NCBI GenBank assembly: GCA_016700335.1
Contig: CP065014.1
Location: 1,153,001 to 1,217,000, forward strand
DNA length: 64,000 nt
DNA from: Chlorobiota bacterium
Lineage (GTDB): Bacteria; Bacteroidota; Ignavibacteria; OLB7
Direction of reading: 5' to 3'
The notes under the pieces were generated by a model, which was not told the DNA's origin, searched no databases, and saw only the letters and a list, made by a program, of their open reading frames with translations. The first letter of the stretch is position 1. The number at the start of each line of letters is the position of its first letter. Shown piece by piece: positions 1 to 9,265 of the stretch. The position numbers and the translations under genes are program-made.

Positions 1-2294
1 TCTTAAAAGAAACTGTAAAGCAAGGTAAGGAAATTCAAGTAAATGCAAAATCTATCCAACAAGATAAATCAAATACATTTACAAGTATTACCAAAATTGA
101 GCCAAGAGATGCAAAATATTTACCAGGTGCAGCTGAAGATGTAATGAGGTCATTAAGAGCTTTACCAGGAATTCTTTCACCAAGTGATTTCACTTCTCAA
201 CTTGTAGTTAGGGGTTCAGGTCCTGATCAAAACTTAATTGTATTGGATGATATTGAGGTATTTAATCCTTATAGATTGTATGGTTTTATCTCAATGTTTA
301 ATCCAGAAACTGTTACAGATATAACACTTCTTACTGGTGGATTTCCTGCTAAATATGGTGATCGACTTTCTGCGGTTTTAGATGTTGTGAATAAAGAAGG
401 TGACAGGGATAGAACTATTGAAGGCACTATAAATAGTTCTCTAACAAATGCCAATTTGATTATAGAAGGTAAAATACCCTTCGGTTTAAATGGTGGTTGG
501 TTGTTTTCAACAAGGAGAACATATTACGATTTAATTGCAGGTCCAATTTTAAAATCTTCAAAACTGTTGGATGGAGATGTAGCATTACCAAATTTTAGAG
601 ATTTTCAAGGAAAAATATTAATAAGACCAAATAGTTACAACAGCATTGTAATTAATGGACTTAGTAGCAGGGATGGTACAGAAATTTCATCAGGTTCTGG
701 AAGGGAAAGGCTTGATTCAATTTCAATAACTGATGAGTCTTTTAACACCACATTAGGAGTTCAATGGAGATTTAATCCAACTGAAAAACTATTCAATAAA
801 ACTAGTTTTAATTGGTATGAAAACAGTGGTATAACTGAATTTGGTGGTTCTGGGGGTAGTGAGGTTTTATATGGTCAAGGTGTAACTCGTGATAGTGCTG
901 CTAAGCTAATAAAGTCACTTCCTCAATCACTACAAGATTCATTAAAAAAAAGAGGAATTGATGGAAATAATTTACCGCTGTTAACTTTAAGTGGTAATGC
1001 TGGTTTCACTTTTCAAAAAAAATCATTTAACAATGAAACTAATTTAAAACTAAATGATAATTTGATTGAGTTTGGCATTGGTGCAGATTTGATGAGAACT
1101 TTTGTAGAATTTAAAATTGAAAGAGACTCAACTTTTAAAGCATTAGTTTCAGCAAATGGTGGGGGCAGGGCACCATCTGATGTAGGTAATGATTTGAATT
1201 ATTATCGGTGGCATTTGTATGCTCAAGATAAATTACCAATAATAGATAATTTTTATGTAAACCTTGGTGCAAGATTTGATTATTATAAACTAATTAATAA
1301 ATCTTATGTAGTTCCAAGATTATCAGCAAGTTACGCCATTAATGATTTAACAACTTTAAGAGCTGCTTTTGGAATATATTACCAATCTCCTGGTTATGAA
1401 AAGCAACTTGATGGACAAAATTTTTATGATTTATCAGATCCAGCTGTTCAGAATTTAGATGCTGAAAAATCAATACATTATGTGTTAGGTTTGGATAAAA
1501 CCATTAGTGATAATTTACGATTTAAGATTGAAGCTTATTATAAAAAGTTTTATAATTTAATAATTCCTAAAAAAGTAATTGGGACTAAATATATTGTTGA
1601 TCCAATTGGAAAAGATTCAGCTTTAAATTATGCTAGCGGATGGAGCAAACCAAGAGCTGAAATTGGTGATTCAATAACATCAATTCCTATTAATGGAGCA
1701 ATTGGTGAGGCTAAAGGAATTGAACTATTCCTACAAAAAATCTCGAATGGAGATGATGATAGATTAAATGGCTGGGTAAGTTATTCTCTTGCTTTTACTG
1801 AACGAATTAGAGACGGAGTTGTAATTCCTTTTAATTTTGATCAAAGGCATACTATTAATATCGTATCAAATTATAAATTTAATAATTGGCTTGAAGTAGG
1901 ACTAAATTTCCAATATGGTAGTGGATTCCCTTATACTCCTGCTATTGGAATTAAACCTAGAATAACTTCCAGTATAGATTCAAATGGTAGTAAAATTCCA
2001 GTTATAGCTACAAATATCTTTTCCGAATCTCTATTGATATCGGATAAAGGTGGAATTGAAAATATTAATTCTGCAAGAAAAAATGCTTACCATAGGTTAG
2101 ATATGAGAGCAACATTTTACAGAAACTGGTTTGGTTTAAATTGGGCACTTTATTTAGATATTATTAATGTTTATAATCATAGTAATATGCTTTCTAGGAA
2201 TTATTTCATTGATAAAAAAACAGCAGAATTAAAATACAGAGATGTAAATATGTTGCCAATTTTACCAACTATAGGTATTAATCTAAAGTTTTAG
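1..2294 (+). CDS. TonB-dependent receptor, 5' end outside window
   Basis: Outer-membrane beta-barrel receptor that should import a ligand using TonB energy. The reading frame is open from the first bases of the window, so the gene starts upstream; the first internal Met (position 144) is not a credible start because the preceding codons already encode plug sequence (PGAAEDVMRSLRALPG). The plug domain shows VVRGSGPDQNLIVLDDI and a GGFPAKYGDRLSAVLDV stretch typical of SusC/FecA-like plugs, followed by a long barrel rich in alternating aromatic strands. It ends in a C-terminal aromatic residue (INLKF), the usual barrel-insertion signal. An upstream carboxypeptidase-like domain is probable but not visible. 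The substrate is unknown; no SusD-like partner follows. Confidence 0.9.
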   Translation, partial: LKETVKQGKEIQVNAKSIQQDKSNTFTSITKIEPRDAKYLPGAAEDVMRSLRALPGILSPSDFTSQLVVRGSGPDQNLIVLDDIEVFNPYRLYGFISMFNPETVTDITLLTGGFPAKYGDRLSAVLDVVNKEGDRDRTIEGTINSSLTNANLIIEGKIPFGLNGGWLFSTRRTYYDLIAGPILKSSKLLDGDVALPNFRDFQGKILIRPNSYNSIVINGLSSRDGTEISSGSGRERLDSISITDESFNTTLGVQWRFNPTEKLFNKTSFNWYENSGITEFGGSGGSEVLYGQGVTRDSAAKLIKSLPQSLQDSLKKRGIDGNNLPLLTLSGNAGFTFQKKSFNNETNLKLNDNLIEFGIGADLMRTFVEFKIERDSTFKALVSANGGGRAPSDVGNDLNYYRWHLYAQDKLPIIDNFYVNLGARFDYYKLINKSYVVPRLSASYAINDLTTLRAAFGIYYQSPGYEKQLDGQNFYDLSDPAVQNLDAEKSIHYVLGLDKTISDNLRFKIEAYYKKFYNLIIPKKVIGTKYIVDPIGKDSALNYASGWSKPRAEIGDSITSIPINGAIGEAKGIELFLQKISNGDDDRLNGWVSYSLAFTERIRDGVVIPFNFDQRHTINIVSNYKFNNWLEVGLNFQYGSGFPYTPAIGIKPRITSSIDSNGSKIPVIATNIFSESLLISDKGGIENINSARKNAYHRLDMRATFYRNWFGLNWALYLDIINVYNHSNMLSRNYFIDKKTAELKYRDVNMLPILPTIGINLKF

Positions 2295-2459
2295 AAAACT
2301 AAAATTTTTTTATAGTTGATTACTTTGTTTCATCAGATCTAATTCTTCAATAAAATTTATAAAAAAAAATTGAGCTTCTAAAAGTTGATTTTAATTAGGA
2401 TTTATAATTGTTGCTTTAGTAAACAAATTTCTATGTAAGTAATTCCTTATTTTTGTTTT

Positions 2460-4346
2460 ATGTCATTTATACACAAATTACCAGATTCATTAGCAAATAA
2501 AATTGCTGCTGGAGAGGTTGTTCAAAGACCTGAAAGTGCAATAAAAGAATTAGTTGAAAATGCTATAGATGCTGGAGCAACTGAAATTTCTATTGTTGTA
2601 AAAAATGCAGGCAAAACTCTAATGTTTGTTCGTGATAATGGCTCTGGGATGAATGAAGAGGATGCTAAACTTTGTTTTCAAAGGCACGCAACTAGCAAAA
2701 TATTTACTTCAGAAGATTTAGATAGAATTATAACATTAGGTTTTAGAGGTGAGGCTTTAGCAGCAATTGCTTCAGTAGCTCAGATTGAGTTAAAAACTAG
2801 AATTGAAGGAGAAGATTTAGGTACAATTGTAAAAATAGATAATGGTGAAATAATTGAAGTTGATAAAATTTCTTGTGAGAAAGGTACTACCATATCAGTT
2901 AAAAATTTATTTTTTTCAGTTCCAGCTAGAAGAAAATTTTTAAAAGCAAACTCAACAGAATTTAAACATGTTGCAGAAGTTATTCAGAAATTTGCATTGT
3001 GTTATCCTAATGTAACTTTTACTTTTAGTGATGATGATACATTAATATTAAATTTACAATCCAAAAGTTTAGATGATAGAATTAATGATTTATATGGTGT
3101 CGATTTTATAAAAGGGTTAATTCCATATCAAACAAGTGGAGAAGGAATAACAGTTACAGGATATATTGGAAAACCAAACTTTTCAAAGAGAACTAAAGCA
3201 GATCAATATTTCTTTCTGAATGGAAGATATATCTCAAGTAAAAATTTATCACATGCCGTTTTTACTGGATACGAACATTTATTAGATGCCCAAAGTTATC
3301 CACCATATATTTTATTTATTCAAATTGATCCAGAAAAAGTAGATGTTAATGTTCATCCAACAAAATCTGAAGTTAAGTTTGATGATGAAACCTATATTTA
3401 TAAATTACTCCAAGAAGGTACAAGGTTAGCTTTAAAATCATTAAATTTAACTCCGACATTAAATATAAACTTTAATGAAACTGGTGAAGGAGTATTAGCT
3501 GCTTTAAAATACTCTTTACCTGCTTTTGAGAATAATAGTAATGATACTGCATTTAAACAAATTAATGAATTTCAAAATGATGAACTCAATCTCAAAGAAG
3601 GTAAATCGTTTTCAGGTGGAAGTGAATTAGTTAGAAAAATGTTTGATGAGTTGCAGAATAATAATGTTCTTCAAAATAGCACAAATACAAATAAAAAATT
3701 AAAAGATGATTTGTTAATCAGTTCTCCTGAAAGGATTTTCTTTCAAGAATCTAGCAGATCTGATAATGAAGCCGATAGAGGATGGATACTACAGCTTCAT
3801 AATAAATATATTCTAACTCAAATTAGAAGCGGTTTGATGATAATAGATCAGCATGTTGCTCATGAAAGAATACTTTATGAAAAAGCTCTAAAAATGATGA
3901 ATTCAGCAATCCCTATGTCACAACAACTTTTATTTCCAATAGAATTAACACTTACTCCAGTTGAACAAGCATTAGTTCGAGAATTAAGGAAGTATTTACT
4001 TGGTTTAGGATTTGAATTTAATTTATCTGATTCTGGTAAAATCAAAATAATAGGAGTTCCAAATGATGTACGTCCAGGACTTGAAACTACAATTTTCAGA
4101 GAAATAATCCAACAATATATTGAATATGAACAATTGGGAGAAAGTGATTCAAAAGATATGATTGCAGCAAGTTTCGGTTGTAAAGGTGCAATTAAGGCTG
4201 GAGATAAATTAACTGAAAAAGAACAACGTACTTTGATTGACGAACTTTTTGCTACTTCAATGCCCTATGTTTGCCCACATGGCAGACCTATTGTAACTAA
4301 AATAGAATTATCAGAACTAGATAGAAGATTTGGAAGAACTTCATAG
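2460..4346 (+). CDS. mutL: DNA mismatch repair protein MutL
   Basis: Mismatch-repair ATPase and strand-incision factor that links MutS to downstream repair. The N-terminal GHKL ATPase has its motifs in order: ELVENAIDAGA, DNGSGM, TSKI and GFRGEAL. A variable linker lies around residues 340-450. The C-terminal domain carries DQHVAHERILYE, close to the DQHA(X)2E(X)4E metal-binding motif of MutL proteins that act as nicking endonucleases, plus GCKGAIKAG and CPHGRP motifs. This suggests a MutH-independent system. At 628 aa it has normal length. A TATTTTTG box (2448-2455) lies just before the ATG, so the transcript leader may be very short. Confidence 0.97.
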   Translation: MSFIHKLPDSLANKIAAGEVVQRPESAIKELVENAIDAGATEISIVVKNAGKTLMFVRDNGSGMNEEDAKLCFQRHATSKIFTSEDLDRIITLGFRGEALAAIASVAQIELKTRIEGEDLGTIVKIDNGEIIEVDKISCEKGTTISVKNLFFSVPARRKFLKANSTEFKHVAEVIQKFALCYPNVTFTFSDDDTLILNLQSKSLDDRINDLYGVDFIKGLIPYQTSGEGITVTGYIGKPNFSKRTKADQYFFLNGRYISSKNLSHAVFTGYEHLLDAQSYPPYILFIQIDPEKVDVNVHPTKSEVKFDDETYIYKLLQEGTRLALKSLNLTPTLNINFNETGEGVLAALKYSLPAFENNSNDTAFKQINEFQNDELNLKEGKSFSGGSELVRKMFDELQNNNVLQNSTNTNKKLKDDLLISSPERIFFQESSRSDNEADRGWILQLHNKYILTQIRSGLMIIDQHVAHERILYEKALKMMNSAIPMSQQLLFPIELTLTPVEQALVRELRKYLLGLGFEFNLSDSGKIKIIGVPNDVRPGLETTIFREIIQQYIEYEQLGESDSKDMIAASFGCKGAIKAGDKLTEKEQRTLIDELFATSMPYVCPHGRPIVTKIELSELDRRFGRTS

Positions 4347-4364
4347 TTGATAAAAAATCTACAA

Positions 4365-5957
4365 TTATTTAGATAAAATAACAAACTCTGTTCTTCTATT
4401 TTTTTTTCTGTTTTCATCATTATCATTTGGATTAAGTGGTTTTGTTTTTCCGAACCCTTTTGCAATTAATTTAGTTGGTGAAATACCTTGATTAATTAAT
4501 AAATCCATAACTTCATTAGCTCTTTCAGTTGATAGTTTTAAATTATATTCATCCCCTCCAATATCATCAGTATGACCTCTAATCTCTAACGATAACTTTG
4601 GGTATTTTTTCATTGAATTAACTATTTCATTAATATATATTATTGAGTTATCATTAACTTTTGATTTATTAAATTCAAATTCAATATTTGCAAAAAATAT
4701 GGATCCAATTGTATCAAATGGTGTAAAGATTGTTTTGTCATATATAGCAGTATCAGTTAAAACTATATTATCGAAATCTGGGAATGAAAGTTTTGGAATT
4801 GCGTAATGTAAGCCGTTACAAGGTTCTGGTTTGTATGTAATTTTATAATAATTATTAAGTCTTCTGTAAATATCAGCGAACACAAAAGCAAATTCTTTAT
4901 TGGAATAAATTCTATACATTTTCCCACCATTATACTCGGCTAAATTTTTTAGAATTTCTTCATCTACCATTCCATAAGCAATAGAGTATATTAAAACATC
5001 CTCTTTTTTAGCTAAACTTTGTACCTCATCTAATCTACTTTTGGAAGCATTATCTTCTCCATCAGTAAATAGAATCAAAACACGTTTGCAATTTTTAGGG
5101 GCTTTAGAAATTTCATTCATTCCTTCAATGGCAGCATCATAAAGAGCAGTTCCTCCTTTTAATATTTTTTTATTTTTAGGATTCTGATTTGTTTTATTTT
5201 TATTGTTAATTATTGTAGTATTCATACTAAAATTTATTGAATAATTATCAATTTCAAATTCATTTTTATACTTACTACTATCATCTGTTAATGAAACTTC
5301 AGTATAAGTTTCACCACTAAATTGATTAACTGAAATATAATCCCCTTTTTTAATTAGACCTAATATTCTTTTAACAGATTCTCTTAGATTTTGAATTCTG
5401 GTATCTCCCATTGATCCTGAATGATCTAATACAAATGAAATTGAATATGGTTCTCTCTTATCTTCACGGACTTCTTCAACTTGAAAATCTTTAATATTGT
5501 ATGAGTTACCATTACAAGAGTCTGTTAAACTTATCCAATAATTTTTGTAATCTTCTAATCCATTAAAATAAGGAGGTGCTAAACCCATAACAAACTTACC
5601 TGATGAGTCATAAACAAAGGATTTTAATTCAATTTGAATTGGGTAATTTCTATCATCAACATTTCTAACATCAAAATTTAGTGGTGTTTTTAAATAAGAA
5701 TTTATTGAGTCTTTTTGTCCTTCAGTCAATTTAGCTTTTAATAAATTATATGCTTTAAATTGTTCTTTGTATTTATCTAACATATTAACAAATTTAGTTG
5801 TTTGAGTCATATAAATTGGTTTGTATTCTTTTGGATTTTCAGGTATAGTTTTACTTATAGTTTTCTCAATCATTTGAGGGCAACCTGTAATAGTAATTGA
5901 GATTAGAAACACAATTAAAATAAATACAATTTTATTTAGAAGTTCAAAATTTGTCAT
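4365..5957 (-). CDS. VWA-domain lipoprotein with C-terminal OmpA domain
   Basis: Predicted lipoprotein: a hydrophobic signal ends in a lipobox with Cys26 (ITGC). Residues about 170-370 form a von Willebrand factor A domain with the MIDAS motif DHSGS (Asp178, Ser180, Ser182), and about 415-530 form an OmpA-like peptidoglycan-binding domain. The OmpA part keeps the Asp and Arg that contact diaminopimelate (GHTDD, then LSTERA fifteen residues later). It is probably anchored in a membrane, contacts the cell wall and displays the VWA domain for metal-dependent protein binding. The partner is unknown. It converges with mutL with only 18 nt between the stop codons and no clear terminator. Confidence 0.85.
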   Translation of the reverse strand: MTNFELLNKIVFILIVFLISITITGCPQMIEKTISKTIPENPKEYKPIYMTQTTKFVNMLDKYKEQFKAYNLLKAKLTEGQKDSINSYLKTPLNFDVRNVDDRNYPIQIELKSFVYDSSGKFVMGLAPPYFNGLEDYKNYWISLTDSCNGNSYNIKDFQVEEVREDKREPYSISFVLDHSGSMGDTRIQNLRESVKRILGLIKKGDYISVNQFSGETYTEVSLTDDSSKYKNEFEIDNYSINFSMNTTIINNKNKTNQNPKNKKILKGGTALYDAAIEGMNEISKAPKNCKRVLILFTDGEDNASKSRLDEVQSLAKKEDVLIYSIAYGMVDEEILKNLAEYNGGKMYRIYSNKEFAFVFADIYRRLNNYYKITYKPEPCNGLHYAIPKLSFPDFDNIVLTDTAIYDKTIFTPFDTIGSIFFANIEFEFNKSKVNDNSIIYINEIVNSMKKYPKLSLEIRGHTDDIGGDEYNLKLSTERANEVMDLLINQGISPTKLIAKGFGKTKPLNPNDNDENRKKNRRTEFVILSK

Positions 5958-6110
5958 AGATTTTGTTCAAAATATTATTAGGACTTTAATGAAAGAAATT
6001 TTAACAAATAAAATACATAAAGTAAAAAGAATATTAGATTAGTTTTATAGAATATTCAATCTATAAATTATAATTTAATTACAAGAATTTGAACTAAAGT
6101 ATATTTGTAA

Positions 6111-6872
6111 ATGATAAAAATTGATTTAAAAGATAAAACTGCTATCGTTACAGGTGCATCAAAAGGGTTAGGTTCCGCTGCAAGTATTGCGTTAGCGGAA
6201 GCTGGTTGCAATATTGTTTTAGTTGCAAGAAATGAGAGATTGTTAGAAAAAAAATCTGAAGAAATTAATAATTTAGGGGTTAAATCTCATGTTATTAAAT
6301 ATGATTTATCGAATCTAAATGATTTGAATAATATAGTTATAGAATCTAGAGATATATTTGGGAACATTGATATTCTTATAAACAATGCTGGAATTATTAG
6401 GAGATCTAAAGCTGAAGATTATTCATTGAATGATTGGAATGATGTTATTAATACAAATTTAAATGCAACATTTCTTTTAGCACAAGCAGTTGGTAAAAGT
6501 ATGATATTAAATAAAACAAAAGGTAAAATTATAAATATTGCTTCATTATTATCATTTAGTGGAGGTTTAAATGTTGTTGGATATACTGCTTCAAAACATG
6601 CAATTGTTGGTTTAACTAAATCTTTAGCAAATGAATGGAGTAAATTCGGAATAAATGTAAATGCAATTGCACCAGGTTATTTTTTAACAGATGCAACTAA
6701 TGAAATTCAAAAAGATCAAGAAAGATTTAATTTAATTTCCCAAAGAATTCCTTTAGGTCGTTGGGGTGAAATTGATGATATTAAAGGATCTATTCAATTT
6801 TTGTCATCTTCAATGAGTAATTATGTTTCTGGTCATGTTCTTACTATTGATGGCGGTTGGTTAGCATCTTAA
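6111..6872 (+). CDS. SDR-family dehydrogenase, KduD/gluconate 5-dehydrogenase-like
   Basis: NAD(P)-dependent short-chain dehydrogenase of 253 aa. It has the cofactor motif TGASKGLG, the NNAG motif at residues 91-94, and the catalytic Ser145-Tyr158-Lys162 (INIASLLSF and YTASK). NNAGIIRR, NAIAPGYFLTD, PLGRWGE and TIDGGWLA closely recall KduD (2-dehydro-3-deoxy-D-gluconate 5-dehydrogenase) and gluconate 5-dehydrogenases. No other uronate or pectin genes are nearby, so the substrate is not settled; a FabG-type role is less likely. A TATATTTG box at 6100-6107 ends three bases before the ATG, suggesting a very short or absent leader. Confidence 0.85.
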   Translation: MIKIDLKDKTAIVTGASKGLGSAASIALAEAGCNIVLVARNERLLEKKSEEINNLGVKSHVIKYDLSNLNDLNNIVIESRDIFGNIDILINNAGIIRRSKAEDYSLNDWNDVINTNLNATFLLAQAVGKSMILNKTKGKIINIASLLSFSGGLNVVGYTASKHAIVGLTKSLANEWSKFGINVNAIAPGYFLTDATNEIQKDQERFNLISQRIPLGRWGEIDDIKGSIQFLSSSMSNYVSGHVLTIDGGWLAS

Positions 6873-6885
6873 AATTAGTAAAATA

Positions 6886-6919
6886 TTTTAATTAATAAAT
6901 TAATTAATGAATTAATTAA
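6886..6919. repeat. Short AT tandem repeat (aattaattaat units)
   Basis: About three near-identical 11-12 nt units of the form aattaattaat(a/g) lie between the dehydrogenase and the following lipoprotein gene, reaching the latter's ATG. The tract is self-complementary and could form small alternative hairpins around the start codon, but low complexity in an AT-rich genome is the simpler explanation. Confidence 0.5.
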
Positions 6920-7593
6920 TGAAAAAGAAAATCAACAATATATTTCTTATAATATCAATTTTCTTGAACATCTATTGTTCTGAAAAACCTAAACAAATTA
7001 ATGATAACTTTAATGCTATTAAAAGTGCTACTAGTGCTTTAGAAAAATCCCAAAAAAATATTTCTGAATTTAGTAACTCATCAACTGAAGCTAAAAAAAT
7101 CTATTCAGAAAGAGTTGCAAATGGAGATACTATAACAATGAATTATAAGGAGTTACAAAATTATTTATTAGATGAAATTGAAGGTATGAAGCCTGATGGT
7201 GTTCCTAATGGGTCAAACCAAACTGTGATGGGTTTTTCAATGAGTAGTATTGAGAGAGAATGGAAACAAGATGATAGTTCTTTTTCACCTAGAATTCATA
7301 TTACAATTACTGATATTGGTTGTAACGAAGGGAGTTATCAAATATTGGCAATGCCTCTGATAATAAATCAATTAAGTGAAAAAAATAATAAAAAAATTGA
7401 AACATTTAATAATGAGAATTCATCAACTTTTGGTTTGGAAGAATTTGACAAAGTTAATCAAGAAACTATTATCACTATTATTACTAGGTACAGATTTTTA
7501 ATAAAGGTAAATGGTAAAAATATTAATGGAGAAGTTTCAACAAAACTTAAAAATTATGGTTTGATAATTGCAAAAAAATTTGAACAAAAATAA
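6919..7593 (+). CDS. Hypothetical lipoprotein
   Basis: Unrecognised 224-aa protein. Residues 1-19 are a hydrophobic signal and Cys20 (NIYC) is a plausible lipobox, so it is probably membrane-anchored in the periplasm. The mature part starts with a helical, Ser/Lys-rich segment, then a compact domain with the segment HITITDIGCNEGSYQ and a C-terminal strand-rich part. I see no catalytic motif. The next gene follows after 3 nt, so the two are likely co-transcribed. Confidence 0.7.
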   Translation: MKKKINNIFLIISIFLNIYCSEKPKQINDNFNAIKSATSALEKSQKNISEFSNSSTEAKKIYSERVANGDTITMNYKELQNYLLDEIEGMKPDGVPNGSNQTVMGFSMSSIEREWKQDDSSFSPRIHITITDIGCNEGSYQILAMPLIINQLSEKNNKKIETFNNENSSTFGLEEFDKVNQETIITIITRYRFLIKVNGKNINGEVSTKLKNYGLIIAKKFEQK

Positions 7594-7596
7594 ATT

Positions 7597-7914
7597 ATGA
7601 CTAGATTAGAACAAATGCTTGCATTTATTGAGCAAGATCCAAAAGATAGTTTCTCACGTTATGCAGTTGGATTGGAATATATGAGTATGAAAAATTACTC
7701 TTTATCAGTCAATCATTTTGAAAAATTATATGAGTTAGATCCTGAGTATTTACCAACATATTATCAATTAGGAAGTGTATATGCAATTTTAGAAGAATTA
7801 GTAAAAGCAGAATTAATTTATAAAAAGGGAATTGTGTTAGCAAAAAAATTAGGAGATCTTCATACCTGTAGTGAACTGGAATTGGCTCTAGATGAATTAG
7901 AATCTAAGTATTAA
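7597..7914 (+). CDS. Small tetratricopeptide-repeat protein
   Basis: Cytoplasmic 105-aa protein made almost entirely of about two and a half TPR units; the A/B helix signature is visible in ALY-like positions such as YAVGLEYM and the following YYQLGSVYA segment, each with an acidic-Pro turn (LDPEY). It has no signal peptide. TPR proteins of this size act as scaffolds. It starts 3 nt after the preceding lipoprotein gene, and its last 4 nt overlap the end of the convergent DUF2520 gene. Confidence 0.75.
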   Translation: MTRLEQMLAFIEQDPKDSFSRYAVGLEYMSMKNYSLSVNHFEKLYELDPEYLPTYYQLGSVYAILEELVKAELIYKKGIVLAKKLGDLHTCSELELALDELESKY

Positions 7915-8684
7915 ATATTATTTTCTTTGTAATAAATATTTTTAGTAATTGTTAATAATTCATTAAATAAATTTGAGTATTCTGGAAAATTCTTCATTAC
8001 AACTGCAATTTGATTTTCAATTACATTTGTATCATCTCGTGTAATTGGACCAGTTAATGGGAATAAATCTGTAATCAAAGAATTGTTGATGCTAGCATAC
8101 ATGTAAGACGCAACTATTTTCTTGGCAAGAGTTTCATTTATACCTGCTTTTATAAATAATTTTTTAGAAATGTTGAAAAAAGTCAATGAAAAATTTGAGG
8201 CAAAAGTTGCAGCAGTATGATATAAAATCTTGGAATTATCATCTAAAAACATCAAGATTGGTTTCAATTGATTTAACAATTTGCTTACAACATTAAATGC
8301 TTCTTCTTTGTTATCTGAAGTATAACTCCAAACAATATCAGAAGGTATTGGTAACTCACCTGTTAATGATAAATTTGGATGAAGGGAAATAGTTAATGCC
8401 CCTTTATCGTGCAATATTTTTAGAACATTTATAGATGTAAATCCTGAGGAATGAATTACAGTTTTATTTTTAAAGGATACATTTAAAGTTGACAAATTAT
8501 AAGAAATATCTTCAATCAACCTATCTTGAGTAAGAATCCAAATAACATCAAAATCAATATTTTCTAAATTTAAAATCTCAGTTTTACTAAAACATCGAAT
8601 AACATTAAAGTAATTAGTTTTAATTATACTTTTATAGAACTTCCCATTACCAATTATGATTATTTTAAGTTGATTTGGAGGCAT
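7911..8684 (-). CDS. Rossmann-like DUF2520 domain protein
   Basis: A 257-aa protein with an N-terminal Rossmann-type fold (IIIIGNGKFYKS, a degenerate GxGxxG) and a C-terminal helical DUF2520 domain. Family landmarks are VIHSSGFTS, the SLHPNLSLTG segment and YHTAATFASN. The family resembles NADP-binding ketopantoate and F420-dependent reductases, but its reaction is not established. The glycine-rich loop is weaker than in most relatives, so cofactor binding is uncertain. It is convergent with the TPR gene and alone on its strand here. Confidence 0.75.
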   Translation of the reverse strand: MPPNQLKIIIIGNGKFYKSIIKTNYFNVIRCFSKTEILNLENIDFDVIWILTQDRLIEDISYNLSTLNVSFKNKTVIHSSGFTSINVLKILHDKGALTISLHPNLSLTGELPIPSDIVWSYTSDNKEEAFNVVSKLLNQLKPILMFLDDNSKILYHTAATFASNFSLTFFNISKKLFIKAGINETLAKKIVASYMYASINNSLITDLFPLTGPITRDDTNVIENQIAVVMKNFPEYSNLFNELLTITKNIYYKENNI

Positions 8685-8835
8685 AAATATTGAATTTTAA
8701 AATAAAAATAAAAAAAAGTTAAAATCTATTGTAACGCTAACAAAGTTCTGGCGTTTAAAACTTCGGAAATTACAAAATGCACAATTCCAGTGCAAAATAA
8801 ATAACAAAACATTTTTAAATTCAATTTAAATCAAA

Positions 8836-9165
8836 ATGAAAATCAAAAATCTTCTTTTCTTGTCAATCGCAGTTCTTGGAATGTCTTTAACTTCTTGTGG
8901 AAAAACTGAAACAGCTGATACAGCTCAAACAGATTCAACAGCAGCAGCAGCTACTATGGATTCAGCAGCAGCAGCAGCTACAGCAGCAGCAGCTACAACA
9001 ACAGCTACAGCAGTTGTTGATTCAGCAGCAACAGCAGCTACAGCGGCAGCAGCAACAGCAACTTCAGCTGCAGGAGCAGTTGTTGATTCAGCAGCATCAA
9101 CAGCTACTAAGGCAGTAGATGCAGCAGCTGATAAAGCTAAAGAAGCAATGGGAACAAAAAAATAA
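8836..9165 (+). CDS. Poly-alanine repeat lipoprotein
   Basis: Short secreted lipoprotein: signal peptide followed by the lipobox LTSC (Cys21). The mature 88 residues are almost only Ala and Thr with regularly placed Asp-Ser, Val and Lys, ending in a more charged helical tail. The DNA is a degenerate gca/aca triplet tract with an internal imperfect repeat (two copies of a gcagttgttgattcagcagc block). The composition predicts a continuous helix or an extended spacer, conceivably reminiscent of Lpp-like or late-embryogenesis-type helices. Another frame is open through the same tract, but lipobox and coding logic favour this one. A strong terminator follows. Confidence 0.75.
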   Translation: MKIKNLLFLSIAVLGMSLTSCGKTETADTAQTDSTAAAATMDSAAAAATAAAATTTATAVVDSAATAATAAAATATSAAGAVVDSAASTATKAVDAAADKAKEAMGTKK

Positions 9166-9193
9166 TTTTCGACAAGAAAATTAGTAAATATAT

Positions 9194-9231
9194 AATGGCT
9201 TATCTTTTTGTAAGATAAGCCATTTTTTTTT
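9194..9231 (+). terminator. Rho-independent terminator after the poly-Ala lipoprotein
   Basis: Perfect 13-bp stem (9194-9206 with 9212-9224), a 5-nt loop and a downstream run of eight T. It lies 28 nt after the stop codon of the lipoprotein gene, marking the end of a single-gene transcript. Confidence 0.9.
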
Positions 9232-9265
9232 GTTTGTAATCAATTTAAATTTTTTAACAAAGTTT

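Noticed and set aside
9020..9110. Repeat-rich tract as a CRISPR array
   Set aside because: The repeats are in-frame codon repeats inside a coding gene with no spacers.
8897..9118. Gln-rich open frame over the poly-Ala gene
   Set aside because: It is a frame shadow of the triplet repeat (gca read as cag). The Ala frame has a signal peptide with a lipobox and a terminator placed after its stop codon.
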